Under the pieces are notes generated by a model. That model ran no database searches, was not told the origin of the DNA, and saw only the letters and a list, made by a program, of their open reading frames with translations. A DNA stretch of 64,000 nucleotides, taken from positions 15,783,598 through 15,847,597 of the forward strand of contig CM056556.1 in the NCBI GenBank assembly GCA_029721515.1, in the 5' to 3' direction. The position numbers and the translations under genes were made by a program. The stretch comes from Synanceia verrucosa (taxonomy: Eukaryota > Chordata > Actinopteri > Perciformes > Synanceiidae). Positions 11,868 to 26,200 of this stretch are shown one piece after another (position 1 is the first letter of the stretch; every line of letters begins with the position of its first letter).

Positions 11868-14800
11868 CTACAGACAAAGACAAGAGAAAGGAAAGAGTGG
11901 GCAAAGGGCAGCTTTTTACGCAGAGAATGAACGTTTCAGAAATGTCAGTGGGGATTCCTCCTCAGTGAATCAGACAGAAATACAACATGGAAATTCAGAT
12001 GACATTTCAGAGCAACAATCTCATTCCAGTGCTCCAAGAAGCACAATTACATCACAGTAAACTGACTACTATTACAAAACCATTCCTTAAGAGGCAAACA
12101 GCATCAGCCATACAAAAGGCAACCATTATATAAATCTACTGCTAGCCTCTTACCTCAGATCTGTGGACTTTGACGGAAACATAGTTGCCCTGTGATGACC
12201 ACTTGGTGGACTCAGCCACTTTGAGTCCGGTGCCAATCAGATTAATGCTGAACTGACCCTGAAAACACATATTAGAGTTATTTCTGAACTGTTATTCACC
12301 CGGGAGGGTCAAGCTCATTCATTTTTACAGAAGAGGTCGGTGGTAATAACTACAGAAGGATGGGATCAAATGCTAACATATAGTGAGCACCTCAAATAGA
12401 GTAGTTGGAAGCTATGGCAGGCAGGGGACTATTTCCAAGGTACAGAGAATTAAAGTAAATGTTTAAAAAATCTCATTTATTTGACTTTCGAACCACCAAC
12501 AAATACATGATGTACAAAGTATTTCACTAACCTGTGGACACTTGGCTGCACTGTAACAATCTCCCGCCGTACCAAAGGGCACAGGTCGACCAAGAAGAGT
12601 CTGGGAAAACTGGAGGTCTGTGACTGGTAAACAGCAAAGATACAAATCCAGAGTCACAATTTGCAACTGCAGAAGTAAACACTGACTGGGGACAGCTGCT
12701 CTAAGATAAATAACCACACAGAGCATCAGCAACTAGTTTATCTAATTCAGCTGCATCAGTTCATGTCATTTCACTGTTTTACTCTTTCTCAAAGATCTTT
12801 CCACAAAACACAGTTCTTAATATGAGATTTGGGGCTTGAATTTGAAAACAGTATTTAATCTGTTTAAACATTAAAATCAAGAATCAAATCTATCTCTTTA
12901 CATTTTAATGGTCTCACATAAACAAGTTATGAAGCTGAAGAGGTAAAAATGGCCTTCAAAGACAGAAACCTCACATATCACGTACTGACTACGTACATTT
13001 TTGTGAAAAAGTGAGAAAGAACATGATAAAAAAGATAAGAGATCTACTTTGCCTATGAATCCAGGTATTTTACCAATGTTGAACCATATGACAGTAGATT
13101 TATGGGGAAACTAGTTAAACACGTTAAATCAGTGACTTGTTTTCCCAACTTCCCTTTTCATTCCCATTCAAGCTGCATTGTCACACATGAGAACCATGAC
13201 CAGTGCTTTCCTCCCTTCACGTTGCTCTGTATGAAATGATGATAAAGTTCACGAGATGCTTCCCTTCATCTTGAACTCATTATCTCCCCCCTCAGCTCTC
13301 GTCAAGCCAAATGAGTACCATGCATGGGGGTAGGAACATGTGCTGTCAGGACTGAGACCAGACGAAGAGGATAGAGGGATGACTGTGTACAGTAGGTTCT
13401 AATCCAACTTCCCCTCAGCACACACACACTGCACACTAATCCACATACTCTAATCAAAGGCATACTTGAACACAACGAGAAGGTGGAGCTGACTGTAATA
13501 ATGAGCAGAGGAATATGGCCTGGAGATATGTGCGTATTTGTGTCCATGATTGTTTGCATGCTAGTATGAGTTCTTTGATATTGATGCGACTAGATTTATG
13601 GGTGTCTGCAGCTCTTGTATCTTCAGAACTTCTTGTGTGCGCCCGCCAAAGAGGTGTCCGCCAAAGAGATGAGCGAGGTAGCGTCAGCACATTGTCTGTC
13701 TGCAGAGAGCAGGCATGCATGTCTGTTGCACGCACGCATTCCTTTATTCTTGTGCTCACGTGTTTGCATTGACAGACCTGGTTTCTCGTCTAGAGATGTG
13801 AACGTTCATCATCATCACAGCACATATAGCATTTGGACGAGGCAGTATTAACCACTACAGGGACGAGGCGTCTGGGGTTAAAACAACACTGATGTGTGGT
13901 CTCATTACAGTATAGTGTGTGGCAATCACACAGTAATTACTCACTCATTATCCTCAAGGAGCTCAGATCTAGCCGAACTTTGTGAAAGAGTGTGTATCCC
14001 GCTGCAGAGTAGTCATTCCTGCAGTCGCAGTCCTGTCTTCGGCTACCGTTATACGGGCATTCAAAGGGGTTCAGCAACCTTTGAATTAACGACAATGAGC
14101 ATCAGGATATACTCAAGACAATGTCAGATATCTGAACACTCCTACTAACAAAATACAAAACAGTAATTCTGATTTACACATTTCATTGTGGAATTAAACA
14201 CACCTGTGGCCGTACACCTCGGAGTAGTTGTCTGTCTGACCACTGCGTAAGGTCACATACTCCTTAGGGAAATCTGTCTGCATGTCAGCGCAGTAAACCT
14301 GAGGCCCAACACATTGAGACATTACATGAAAGCCTGTGGAGAAGCTGCAGGACATGTGAATCATGACGTGTGCAGAAGCATTTCTGACAAAGCAGGCACA
14401 CCTGTAGGATCCGGGACTTGACTTTGAGATAGTATTCCCCATCTATCTTCACGCCCAGATTCATCTGGACCTCTCTGCAGGAAGCGAACGACTGGCCTGG
14501 GAGAAGAAATGAGTGAAGTGAAGTGAAGCGAGGAGGGAGTTTCAGTGCAACATCAAGGGGAAACGGATATTTGACAATAAATAAATAATCTCTGTGCAAA
14601 TAGGTCAATAAATCTATTGTTCACAATTGCCATAAAAAGTGCAAAAATAACCTAGCTCTCATCTTCTTAAATCAGAACTGTTGTCATGCCGTGCCTCATT
14701 ATTTGTGTTGCTTCCTCTGTTTTCCCAGGGTGCTCATATCAAGCTGATTAGCTGATTAGTATTAATACTTGACCGCAGAGCTGGCTGTTACCCGAGCATA

Positions 14801-17800
14801 TCATTTTAATTTCGACAATGCCTGACTTGGCAGAAACCAGGTTGGGAATGAACAGCCCAGTGCGCAAGTATTGAAAAGTCTGAAATCTGGGGGAGCAAAC
14901 CTACAAGCTTTGGTTCAGTGCCGGGTTTTACAGAGCTTGCAAGTTCACAATGAAGGCTACCTCAGCCTGTGCACACACCCCTGAGGCGTCTTTGACAGAC
15001 TGTCCATTTCACAATTTGCAGAAAACTGCTGACTGTCTATTTATTGTTCCACTAAGGAATTGCTCCAAGAGGCTTCAAGTGGAGGACGTTGTTCTGCCTA
15101 ATGTGTTAAAACAAAGCAAAAAGCGAGTTTCTGTAAACACAATCAGACACGGTGTTGGTTGCCATATACATCACAGTCAATTTAATACCGCCACTCTACA
15201 AATTCCTGGTTGGCAGTAAGCACTACACGGATCAGATGGTAGACATTTTCAGTTATGTACTTAATGGGAAAAAAGAGCTCTTACGGTTATAAATTAAGGA
15301 AGAGAAAAGAAACAAAGCAGAAATTGGCTCACATTCTCTGTCTTGACACGCAGCTTGAGGCTCGGGACGTTCTGACAGACGACAGTGTTTGGACGGTTGG
15401 CCTTTGGAGGTCACACACTCCACGCTGCGCTCCATCACTCCTGCCCCGCAGGTCTGCGAACACTGGAACACACACACACACACAATGCACACTAAAGCAT
15501 TCAATCCCACAGATACAAAACAAACGCTGCAGCCAAATCCAAATCCACAGATGAGATTTATCATGAGAAAGCACAAGTCATCAAAATGTTCTGTGCAAAT
15601 GGCGACTAGTTAGAGAGGATTTCTCACTGCCTAACAAGCACTTTCTGTTTCACCTTGCTCCACGGGCCAATTTTCCAGTAGGTTGTGTGTGGGCAGTCCC
15701 TGAGGATGCAAGGACGGGAGCCAGGAGGGTGAGGCTGGGGGCACTGGGTGCTGGAAGAGGACGACTGGGTAGCAGCGTACGGGCGGCGAGCCTGAGAGGA
15801 GGGCATCACTGAGCAGGAGACTATACGCTGCTGATAGCCCACCCCGCAACTGGCAGAGCACTGAGCCACACACACACACACACACAAACACACACCCGTA
15901 GTTACTAAGGGCTGGCATGTACACGTTTGCACATAGCAGTAATATCAAATACAGAGGAGGATTTCTTTGTCTGGGCCTCAGTGGCACAAATGGGACATGC
16001 CTTCTTTTTTTCTTTTAGTGTTGATTTCTGTTTTGCTGGACTGTGTCCCTGTTCTGAATAAACCCTGTATTTCCAAAAAGTACATTTTTCATGAGCCCTA
16101 GCTTTGTGACAACATATTTTTCAATGAATCTAGTGAGTTTTTAAATGGTTTATTTAGCATAAAGAACATTTTTTTAGCCCATAAACTAACATTTAATTCT
16201 TCAGTTTATCTGAAAAATCCCAGTCCACCAAAACTAAATGAGATACATTAAGACTGCGACTAGAGGGGTTTCAGCTTCTCAAGTTCAAAGTAAGGATTTG
16301 TATTTTTTTTTTAAATTTAATATTTTTGTAGTTTTTAAGTGCTGATAATACGAGGAACAAGAAGACATCCCTTTCGCTCTAAAAATTGAAGATCACGTAA
16401 GATACTTGCATTTAGGTTTGGTCATCTTATGTCTGTTATCTTTACCTGTGACCATTCTCCTGTAAGCCACATGTAGTGACAGGGAGCTCCTTTGCAGGGC
16501 TGGTGCGATGGTGGCTGGGACAGTGGCTCACAGAAATCATCCTGGACAGGTGTCATCCCTGGGCCCATGCACCCCACCTTCCTGCTTCGGATGCCTTCTC
16601 CACAGGTTGCGTTGCACTACAAGGAAAATGTTAGCACAGGAAGTAATCAGTAGGAGTGAAGAAGATTTGGCAGAGGGGGGGCAGTGTTGTACTTCCAGCA
16701 AGAACATCAGTGACTCCCCAGACTCCTGCTTCAAAGCCACAAATAAGTATAAGAGAAAATGTGACATGACAACATTAGCTCTGTGCAAATGTTTCCATAA
16801 AAGAAAAATGGTTAACTGGTCTCCCTCAAGTAATGGTTTATAGGAACATTTAAGAGTAATGATGAGGACAACAATCAAAAGTAATTCATGTAAAAAAATC
16901 AGCTGTGTCTGGTTTTTCAAGGCCAAACTGTGAAAGAAACAAGGCAGTAAATTCTGAAGGCAACACAGACAGCAATCTGAACTCTGCAGAACACTCTGCA
17001 GTGTTATGTCCCTACATGGTGCCCCTCTTTCATGTCTCACTTTTGAGGACAAAGCAGAGGACATTAAAGAAGATAAAAGATGAGCAAAGTAAAAAAAAAA
17101 CAAAAAAAAAACAGTCTGCGAGTCTGACGTGTTACAGAGCTGTGATATTCACCAGGACAAAAGGTACTTTGAGGGTTGATAAGATTTACAGATTGACGGT
17201 TATCCCCATAGTCTTGATGATACGGTACCTGCAGGTCGTCCATTTAATGGTGCAGAGAGAGAGAGTGAGCGGAGATCTCAGCCAATAAAACCCTTAATGA
17301 GATGTTTAAACATCTGTTCATGGGCGACTTGTAAAATAGCAAGAGAGGGAAACAGTCTGTACTTACGTCTTCCCATTCAGCAGCAACCCAAGTGTAATGT
17401 GTGCATTCTGCAGCTTGGCATGGCCGGACGATGGCAGGACGCTGGTGAGCGTCACATAGATCCTCTCTGACCCGTCCAGAGCTTTTGAGTCTGCAGTAAA
17501 CATCTCTGTTCTGAACTCCAACTCCACAGGTGACAGAGCACTAGTGAAACAGACGCAGAACACACATCTGACTGTAAATGAAAACCAAGTCACGACATGT
17601 ATGTTTTTTCTAGTGTTTCCCATACTGTACATTATACAGACAGAGAGAGATGTAGGAGAATAATAACATCATTTCTCTCATGGGGCTGATCTTAAAAGAG
17701 CTTGATCACACAGAAAGTTAATTTTACTCATTATGAGAGGTATTTCTAATTATGCTACATTTCAAATTATTGACAGAAAGGGTGGGGTTTAATAAATGAC

Positions 17801-20166
17801 CATTCAGGATAAGTTGCAGGTTTGCTGCTTCAAAATTAGTCCCTCTGTATTTGCTACAAATTTCTCCCAGTGGCTATTTAAGGCAATGCTAAAAAATTCT
17901 CATATCCCACCATTATATACAGTATCTTGGGTGATACAGTGCTTATGCAGTGGGACAACAGACATGTCGTTTAGCGAATCTTTTAAATGTTTCACTGTGA
18001 TGTGCTAAAAAAATGGCACAGTAATGCTGCGTTCATGTTGTATCGGAAGTAGGGATTCGCAACTGAGAATGACGTCACACCCGAGTGGACGGCGTTCGAG
18101 TAAACAAGTCAGAAAACCAAGATGGATGCCTCCAATGAAAAGTTTGCCGTGCTTGCTCTGTCGGAATGCAGAAAGCTAATGCAGCAATATGAGGCACAAA
18201 GGCGACGCAGAGGGTGTGTTTTTGTTCTCCTGCATAATTATGTGTGAGAAAAACATTTGACTCTACTGTAGGCTGTAACGTCTAATGCTACAAAGCGCTA
18301 ATCCAGGGTGCTGCCATCTTAGATTATTATGTTGTGGTCAAGTCGGGGTTGGTGAAGACGTTACTAGTTTACGAGTCGGAAATCCGACTTAGAGGGACGA
18401 CTCGGAACACCTTAACTTACAACTTACGAGGACAACTTGAACGCAGCATAAGAAGAGTCATAAAGAACTGTGAACTTTGCAAACGTGAGCCACTTCACCC
18501 TTTCAAAAGTTTCATAGTCTCACTTTTTTGTGACTATATTTCAAAATTTAGTTTGGTCTACATTGTCAGATTTCCTGCTTTGATGCTCCTGAACAATGTA
18601 CTTAATAAATCCAAAGCTTGTTTGTTGCTTCCTTGTGAGACGTATATCTGGGTTCATGCAAAGGTCTATCTCAAAAATCTCTTTGATGTGCTTTGAGGAG
18701 CATACCTGCATACTGAGGAAGCACTCTGTAAGGCTTGAGCTGATCAGCCTGAGTCTCCTACAGACCTCAAAGAACAGTGCCAGCCAGGCCTCAGCAATTT
18801 CACACAGTCAGACAATCTGCATATTATACAGCAAGTATCATGTTTCCCCAGTTCTTCCAGATATATTTCTGTTTGTGCTGCAGTTGTGAGTTATCATTAC
18901 AGAGTGTGTGTGGTTGACTTTGAGGGGTCAAGGACTTGAGTTTGGAAAGCAAACAAAAGTTACTACATGAAATCTGACCTTCAAATTCTTCTAATTATTA
19001 CACAGCATGAAAATAAAACCTTAAGAAATTACAGTCACTGTTAACTGGTGCAGCTGAAATCTGTAATCCTGCATAAAGCCCCGCAGTCCTCCTGTTTTAT
19101 GATTTCATCCTGGTGTTGAGTGCCTCAGCAGACTTTAAAGGGTCAGTTCACCCAAATACCAAAAGATATTTTCCCACTTCTATCTATTGATATCCAGCCA
19201 TACATATCATATTTTTCTTTGTTTGCCCAGGTAGTAAGATACCAATAAGGCAAAACAGATCATTTCCAGTAATGGCATTTTATTTGACGTGTGTAGTACT
19301 TGTTATACACTTCATTATAATCTGTTCTACATTTTATGCATGGATCTGGAACAGTGTAAATTATTTCACAGAATAAACACTTTGAAAAGATCTCCTACCT
19401 CAAGATATTATATATTTTAAGGCAAAAAATTCTGTTACCTTAGGCTCATTACAATTTTTTTTTAAAAATAATTTTAATAAATCTAAAAGTCATGTTCATG
19501 AAGTAGCTTTCTTTGAATAAATTTGATCCAATCGAGATACATAATCAAGGCAATAAGTGATTTGCATTTTTAACATGATCTTAAAAACTATTGTGAAATG
19601 CAAAATAATATAATTTTAAGGTGATTAATCACAATTAAACTGAAATTCTATTCAATTAATTGTGATTAAAAACTATTTTATGGTTAAAAAGCATGATGGA
19701 GAACTGTCTCTGAATGTTTTTTTTTTATTAAAATGTGTATTTCATGCTACAGTATATAAACGAAAAGTTCACCTCCATTGTACTGGGCTGGGGCAGATAT
19801 TTCAGTGATTGATATCTGTGAAAATTGGGCAAATAAAACTCTAAACTATCTGCAAAGCTGGACAGCTTTTGAAAAAAAAATTGCATTTCATGATTGTGTG
19901 CACAGCATTAAAACACCCCTGTGTGGTGTCCTTGGCTCAATGGGCAGTCCACCCCTCCCAAACTCCCCTAAAATACTGCCCATACTTCCCCAGTTAGAGG
20001 TGACTGAGAGGGCCGGGTAGGATAACTAAAACAGTGGGGGCTGCTGAGGTTTCAAAGTTGTCACATGCATGGATATTAAGATATAAAACATGTCTTTATG
20101 TTCTAGTTGGGGATTTCATGGCTGCTGGTGGTATGTGGAGGAAGATGATTGCTTCCAGAGACCAGC

Positions 20167-20204
<38 letters not shown>

Positions 20205-23200
20205 GAGAGGACACCCTCAAAGAGTGAGGAGTCTTGTGGAAGGAGGAGGACGTGGGTCTTTGTGGATCTTTTGGGATTCAACAGTTACTTGGACAGTTAC
20301 ATGAACTTAGAATCTAATCATATTTTTTTCTTTTCTTTCTTTCTCTTTTTTCTGTTTTTTCAAATTGGATTGATTTAGTAACCTGTGGCCTTGTCCAAGT
20401 CCATCCATCCATCCAGCTTGTACCGCTTATCCTCATATAGGGTCGCGGAGCCTATCCCAGCTGTCGTAGGGTGAAAGGCAGGGTACACCCTGGACAAGTC
20501 TCCAGTTCATCACAGGACACATAGAGACAGACAACCACTCACACTCACATTCACACCTACGGGCAATTAACCTAATCCTCATGCATGTTTTTGGATGGTG
20601 GGAGGAAGCCGGAGTACCCGGAGAGAACCCACGCAGACACAGGAAGAACATGCAAACTCCACACAGAAAGGTCCTGGAGCGGGATTTGAACATGGTACCA
20701 TCTTCCTATGAGACCACAGTGCTAACCACTACACCACCATACCAATGCCAAGTGGTAACGTGATGCAAAATGTGTTTTTTCAGATTTGTAGTGTTTCCAA
20801 AGTACTTAATTTGCTCCACACCTTCCCCTCAACTTCAACAACTTTGTAAACAACTTGTGTGTGTTTGGTGCACATGCGAGCAGCAGAGAACCAGCAGACA
20901 GAGAGAGGAGTTTTCTGTAGCAATCTGCACCAGGCGATCAAACTTAATATTTAACATTCTGATTATTAACTTATCTACATTGATTCTGCATCGTTCTGGA
21001 GAGAATTTTAGATCAAAGAATTGATTATTGTTCCTACCACTACTACAGCATCCACATATTTTCCAGCCCCAAAGTGGCAATAAACCCTCATACTGAAGGT
21101 TTACGACGCAACCAGTGCAACTCTGTATGCAGACATTCATACAATTCATTCTTCATATCTCCATGACTTGAGATACTTTTGGTTCTGAACAGTTGACTTG
21201 GAGCCAAAACTGTGCTACAGTATCTCCTCTCCAGGTATCAAGGCTGTGTCGGCTCCTCGATGACCCTGACCTCACTCCCTCCTAGCAAGTCATCTATACG
21301 TAGCCTCTGCCTTGCCAGTGTCTGGCTGCACGAGCTGTATAACGGTACCGAAACCTGCTGTGCTTCAAGAAGTGTCTCATTCTCAACATCATACTTTCAT
21401 CTGTGTGGGAGGCAAAGCTCAGCTGCATCAGATGCAACCCTGGATCTTTATTGTGTTTCATTAAGAAAATGTATTTTGAGCAGCACAAATTCTTAATAAG
21501 ATTTAGTGCGTGGAATGTGGCTTGCATGGACAAGTTTTTGTTCATGCCATGAAATGTACAACGAAACATATTCCTGTGTCAGTGTGTGGTCTGATGAGAA
21601 GCTTCAAAAGAAGAACTCGCTCAGCTTGAAGCTGTACTGTAGATTACGTGACACCATTTCAACACTGTCTGAACATTTCAAAACTGAATAAACTTAACGT
21701 CAAGTGCACAACATAAACAGATTTAAAAATCCAGCCTGTGGTGTTTAGGGCACACTTGTGGAAATGACACATTACTCTTGACTAAGAATAAACTGAGTGG
21801 TGATTGCTGTGTACATGTCCTACATCTGCAACCTCTGGGAAACCTTCTGTTTGTGCTTGTGTTTCAACTGCTAGCAGCAGTAACTGTTAGTCTGGTCCCA
21901 GAGAGAGAGAGCCTGGACTATTTTGTGAGTCAGAGGACATGGCGAGCAGAGCAAACATACCTCCCTCCACCTGTTAGCCTTCCAACTGGGGCATCCCCTC
22001 ACCCGACAGGCCTTCTGCGTCCGTGGCCGGGGCAGATGTCTGCAGTGTTCCTCCTCTATTTTGGTTTGGTTCTGATAAACACAGGCTATCTCCCGCTGCT
22101 TGGTCCCCCGACCACACGTCACTGAACACTGGAGAGGGAAGGGGGATGGGTGTTGGGTGGAGAATGACAGAAATAAAGGGTATATTAATAACATTATGTT
22201 GAAGATCATAGCTCTCAAATCTCAACTGATAGTGGTCATGATGAAGGTTGCAAAAAGGTATTCAAGGTAAAATTATATTTGCCTCCAAAGAGCGTAGACA
22301 CAAAGAGAATCAATAGAGTAATAAATGCAAACATCTGTATACAATAAAAAGTTTCTCTCAGCACATATAGACTATTTAGACCTCGACACAAGAGCACTCA
22401 TTGCATTTCATGGCAAAGTGAACACACTGCAAACAAATTTAGCGAAGCAACTTAAATGGATTTCAGCAAAAGCTTTTGTCAAACACTCACACCAGATGGA
22501 ATGCAGCCAGCTATTTAACCTGTAAACAGTAGAATTATTTCTAGAACTGCTGCGAACGGCAGAGGCCGAGGCAAGAGGGAGAAAAGACGCAGAGCGAAAC
22601 ATGGCCGTGATGGGACAATCATCTGGTACGAATAAGGACTTTAAAAATTCTTAAGGAAAGCTAGAGAGACGATGACAACTAAGAAAAAGAAAAAAAATCC
22701 AATGAATGAAACAGACACCCTGAGAGCTCTGGAAAAAAAAGGCCTTTGCCTGAGTTTGTCAATGAAAATATCCCAGGGTCTTCGGTCCCCATGAGGCCAG
22801 ACAGCAATTAGGGTGCCCGTTATTTCAGCTTGACGAGTGAGCGCCCCCATACAAAGCCACTCTAAAAATGGGGTGCTGGAATCGAATACACAAGACGCAG
22901 AGGGTTGCATTTGGTCTTAGCATATTTTCCAGTCCAGATAATAAACATAATATTACATTGTCCTCTAATTATGATCTCAGAATGTTGCATAACACCAAAC
23001 ACACATTTTTTTTTCGACGTGTTCATAGTACTGATCATACAACAGATGATGGACTATGGAAACCTAAAAAAGATTTTGTCTTTTCTTTCCTCAGTTTCTA
23101 GGAGCCAAAATGCAATATTCCCTGTTTAAAAAAATACACATCAAGGTTTGGGTATCCATTTGAACCCTTCAAACAAAGCCACCTCCAGCCTTTTTCTTCT

Positions 23201-26200
23201 TAAGTGTGGTGCGGGCAGTGGTTGATGCTGTACACACATGCATTGTGCACATTGTAATTACAGAGGCATTTTAAACACAGGGCTAGCCCAGCTGACAGAA
23301 AACATCAAAGCCCAGGCTGGAGCTGAGTGACTGGTCCTGAGCATGGCAGATTCACATACCCGCTGCACACTCGCTCAAAAATGATAACAGAACTCCCTCT
23401 ACCTCAGACAAGAGCAAAGTCAGGCAAACACATTAGAGGTGGGGGGGTGAGGTGGAGGACAGGCCCCTCCTTGCTGCTGTAAAAGCAGCAGGAGAAAAAA
23501 TAGAAAGAAAAAAAAGGAGGAAGAAAGGAAATCACAGCCATACGGGCTGTGCTCCCCCGGCTGAACTGTATCTCCATTTTAACGGTGAGAGAAAAGACGC
23601 TATATGGCGATGTGCTCCACCCTCTGCCCTGCCAATCTCATCTGTCAGCCATTAGTTAATCAGGGCTGGTAACACAGATGCACAGAGAGCTGGCACAGCT
23701 CATGGGACCAGAGGACGGCTTCACCTCTGAGAGCCAAAAGAGGGCAAGGACTCAGGGACCTTTGCTTCACCGATCTACAGCTGGACTGCTTCACTCAGCA
23801 GCACCCACTCAGGTAAGACTGTTCCACTTATCACTCACGTTCAGCCGCTATGAGTGTGACAAGTTAGCTGCTTTAATCTCTTTACTTAAAAAAAAAAAAA
23901 TAATAATAACAGTGGTGTCTGTTTGAAGAATGTCACATTTAAAATGGATGACTGCATGAAGATTTTGCCTGATTATGAATAAGAATCATGATGGTGTACA
24001 TACTTTATGTGAACTATACATGTCTTATTCAGTTTAAATAGGTTAATGATGTGTCACAGAGTTTTGGGTATATGGAAAGAATCTCACTTTCACATGAAAG
24101 AGAGCAACCACTCCTTGAGAAAAACACATAAATCAGTGGGTCACACGGGAAATGAGACACGCTCGAGACAGATTAGCCCGCCCACGTTGTCCCACCAATT
24201 AATTTCACATGATCAGGTGGGTTAAATCTACTATAATCCATCGAGGTTCATCTAGGCGTAACGTGGATTGCTATAAAATGGGATCACTCAACCGCTTCGG
24301 TGAAACAAGTTTCCACAGAGTAGAGCAGAACTTCTGCAGAGAGACATAACTGATATTTAAAGCCATATGTAACGAACAGGCAGCTCTAAATGATTGTACT
24401 TAGTGGCTCCAAAGTTGGTGTCCTTGATTTGATACCGTGTCACAGTTCTGGAACAAATCACATAATCACATAATTGAGTGCTAAACCAGATCCAGCTAAT
24501 TTGTGCCTTTTCTAAAACCATAAAAGAGCCTGGGGAGTTTTGAACATAGAAGTCTGATTGTGATTAAATTGACAAAATTTGATTGCACACACACACACAC
24601 ACACACTTCTTGCATATGGCTAACAGGATAATCACACCGATATGAGATACCTTTTCTTGAGCATTAATGTCTTTGTCTAGGACAGGCAGGTGTCAACCTC
24701 AAGATGACCCCACCCACTGCATTGCTGCTAACAGGTAAGCCAATAGGACACATGGAAACTGTTAGGCATCCAAGAGAAACTCGCCTGCAATTTAAATATG
24801 TGTCACTCAACCAATGTGGCTATCGAAGCAGCTAGTAGGAGAACACCTCACACGGAGAAGGTTGATTCCACAAATCCGTCAAAGATCAAAACTGTTTTGT
24901 GTGTGTAAATATGCATTCGTTTGATCAATTATGGCCTCAAGCAGTGCATGAAAACATGTATTACTATGAGAACTGTAATTATGATACACAAGTCTTATTG
25001 TTTGGTAATAATGCAGAATAAAGTGTTGAGTCTTAGACATAAACATCGGAATGTGAGTTTTGCTAAATAATAATCAGATTTTGCTAGATTAGTTATGAAG
25101 ATATATGTATTTAACATTGTGACATGTTTGTTTACTGTGATGACATCCTGCAAAAATTATGAAACAAACTGTATTAAATTAAACAAAATCTGCTAATAAG
25201 ACAACAGCCAAGTTAGTAATATACCATGGGGATTTTGATGAAATTTCTTTGTTGTACCATACCATTTTTGTTGAGACCATATCTTAAAATGTGTGAGGCA
25301 AGGTCAAATTCCAATCACATTGCAGCATGCTCGCAATGCAAAAGGATGGTAATACCAAGCATATGGTAACTGTAGTTACATCGACTCTTCAAAGGAGCTC
25401 AGTGTCGACCCAGAGCAAGAACAAACTTGTAAGTGTCGACTGTGAAGGGAGTGTAGAATCACACCCCGGGCTGCATGTTGTCAAGTTGCTGAGACACAAA
25501 AATAAGGTAAATGCTATTATCCCACATGGTCGATCTTGATTATTCAATTTTAACTTATCTATACAAGAAATCATGCAAGGAGCAAGCAGTAACAGCTGGG
25601 AACTGAATGCATATTAAGATAGCATTGTGTCTGTTGTTTTGGCTTAATCTGTAATTCTATATCACCATGTCCTCTGGTGCTGCACATCAGAGAAAGAAGG
25701 AGACAAGAGGGAGATAAAAGAACAACCAGGCTGCTTTTCTGTTCATGGTCTTGTTTTCCAGGGAGGTTTCAAAGACAGAAGTCAAAACAACACATGTTGT
25801 CAGCATGGGAACAGCTGGTAAGAGTGGCGTCATGGGGCAGAGGAATGTCAAGAGTCATAGATCTTTTATCCATCCGGCCAACATAGCTTTCCAGACTTGT
25901 TTGAAACCACATACAGAAGCAGTGTGAAATCCATACATCCACCTCACACTAAACTTTACTAACTTTATCCATAACCAATCTGACAGCAAGCTTTGAACTA
26001 TAGAAACCAAATGATAATTTAAAAAGTACATGCAAATGCATCAAGGTGCAAAATATCAATATCACTTGCTGACAGTAAAATATGGTAAATTACAGATCTG
26101 TCTGGTCTTATTCATACCAGGAACTGGAAATAATTTCCTGTCAACGACATTCAGTCAGCTGCACACTTCTGTTCTGATTAGCTAAAACCAAACAGCATAT

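Larger units (their letters stand above)
17541..21960 (-). other. intron 20-21
   Basis: 4.4 kb containing a Harbinger-type short transposon (18025-18448), a possible dispersed repeat (19135-19880), a (GA)n (20166-20210) and a CCATCC-headed repeat (20401-20745). No exon recognised. Confidence 0.85.

Noticed and set aside
16537..17103. 188-codon minus-strand open frame
   Set aside because: It overlaps exon 22 in another frame and runs into the intron. The translation is hydrophobic and low-complexity with no family signature, while the TSR frame in exon 22 is clear.
18334..18889. 120- and 97-codon plus-strand frames
   Set aside because: They start inside the Harbinger-type element and continue into AT-rich sequence with no recognisable domain.
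20433..20693. 86-codon minus-strand frame with many Cys
   Set aside because: It is the reverse strand of the CCATCC-headed dispersed repeat, and the same stretch occurs in the other copies.
23452..23926. Two plus-strand frames of 67 and 82 codons
   Set aside because: No similarity recognised, purine-rich composition, and no supporting splice or promoter signals.
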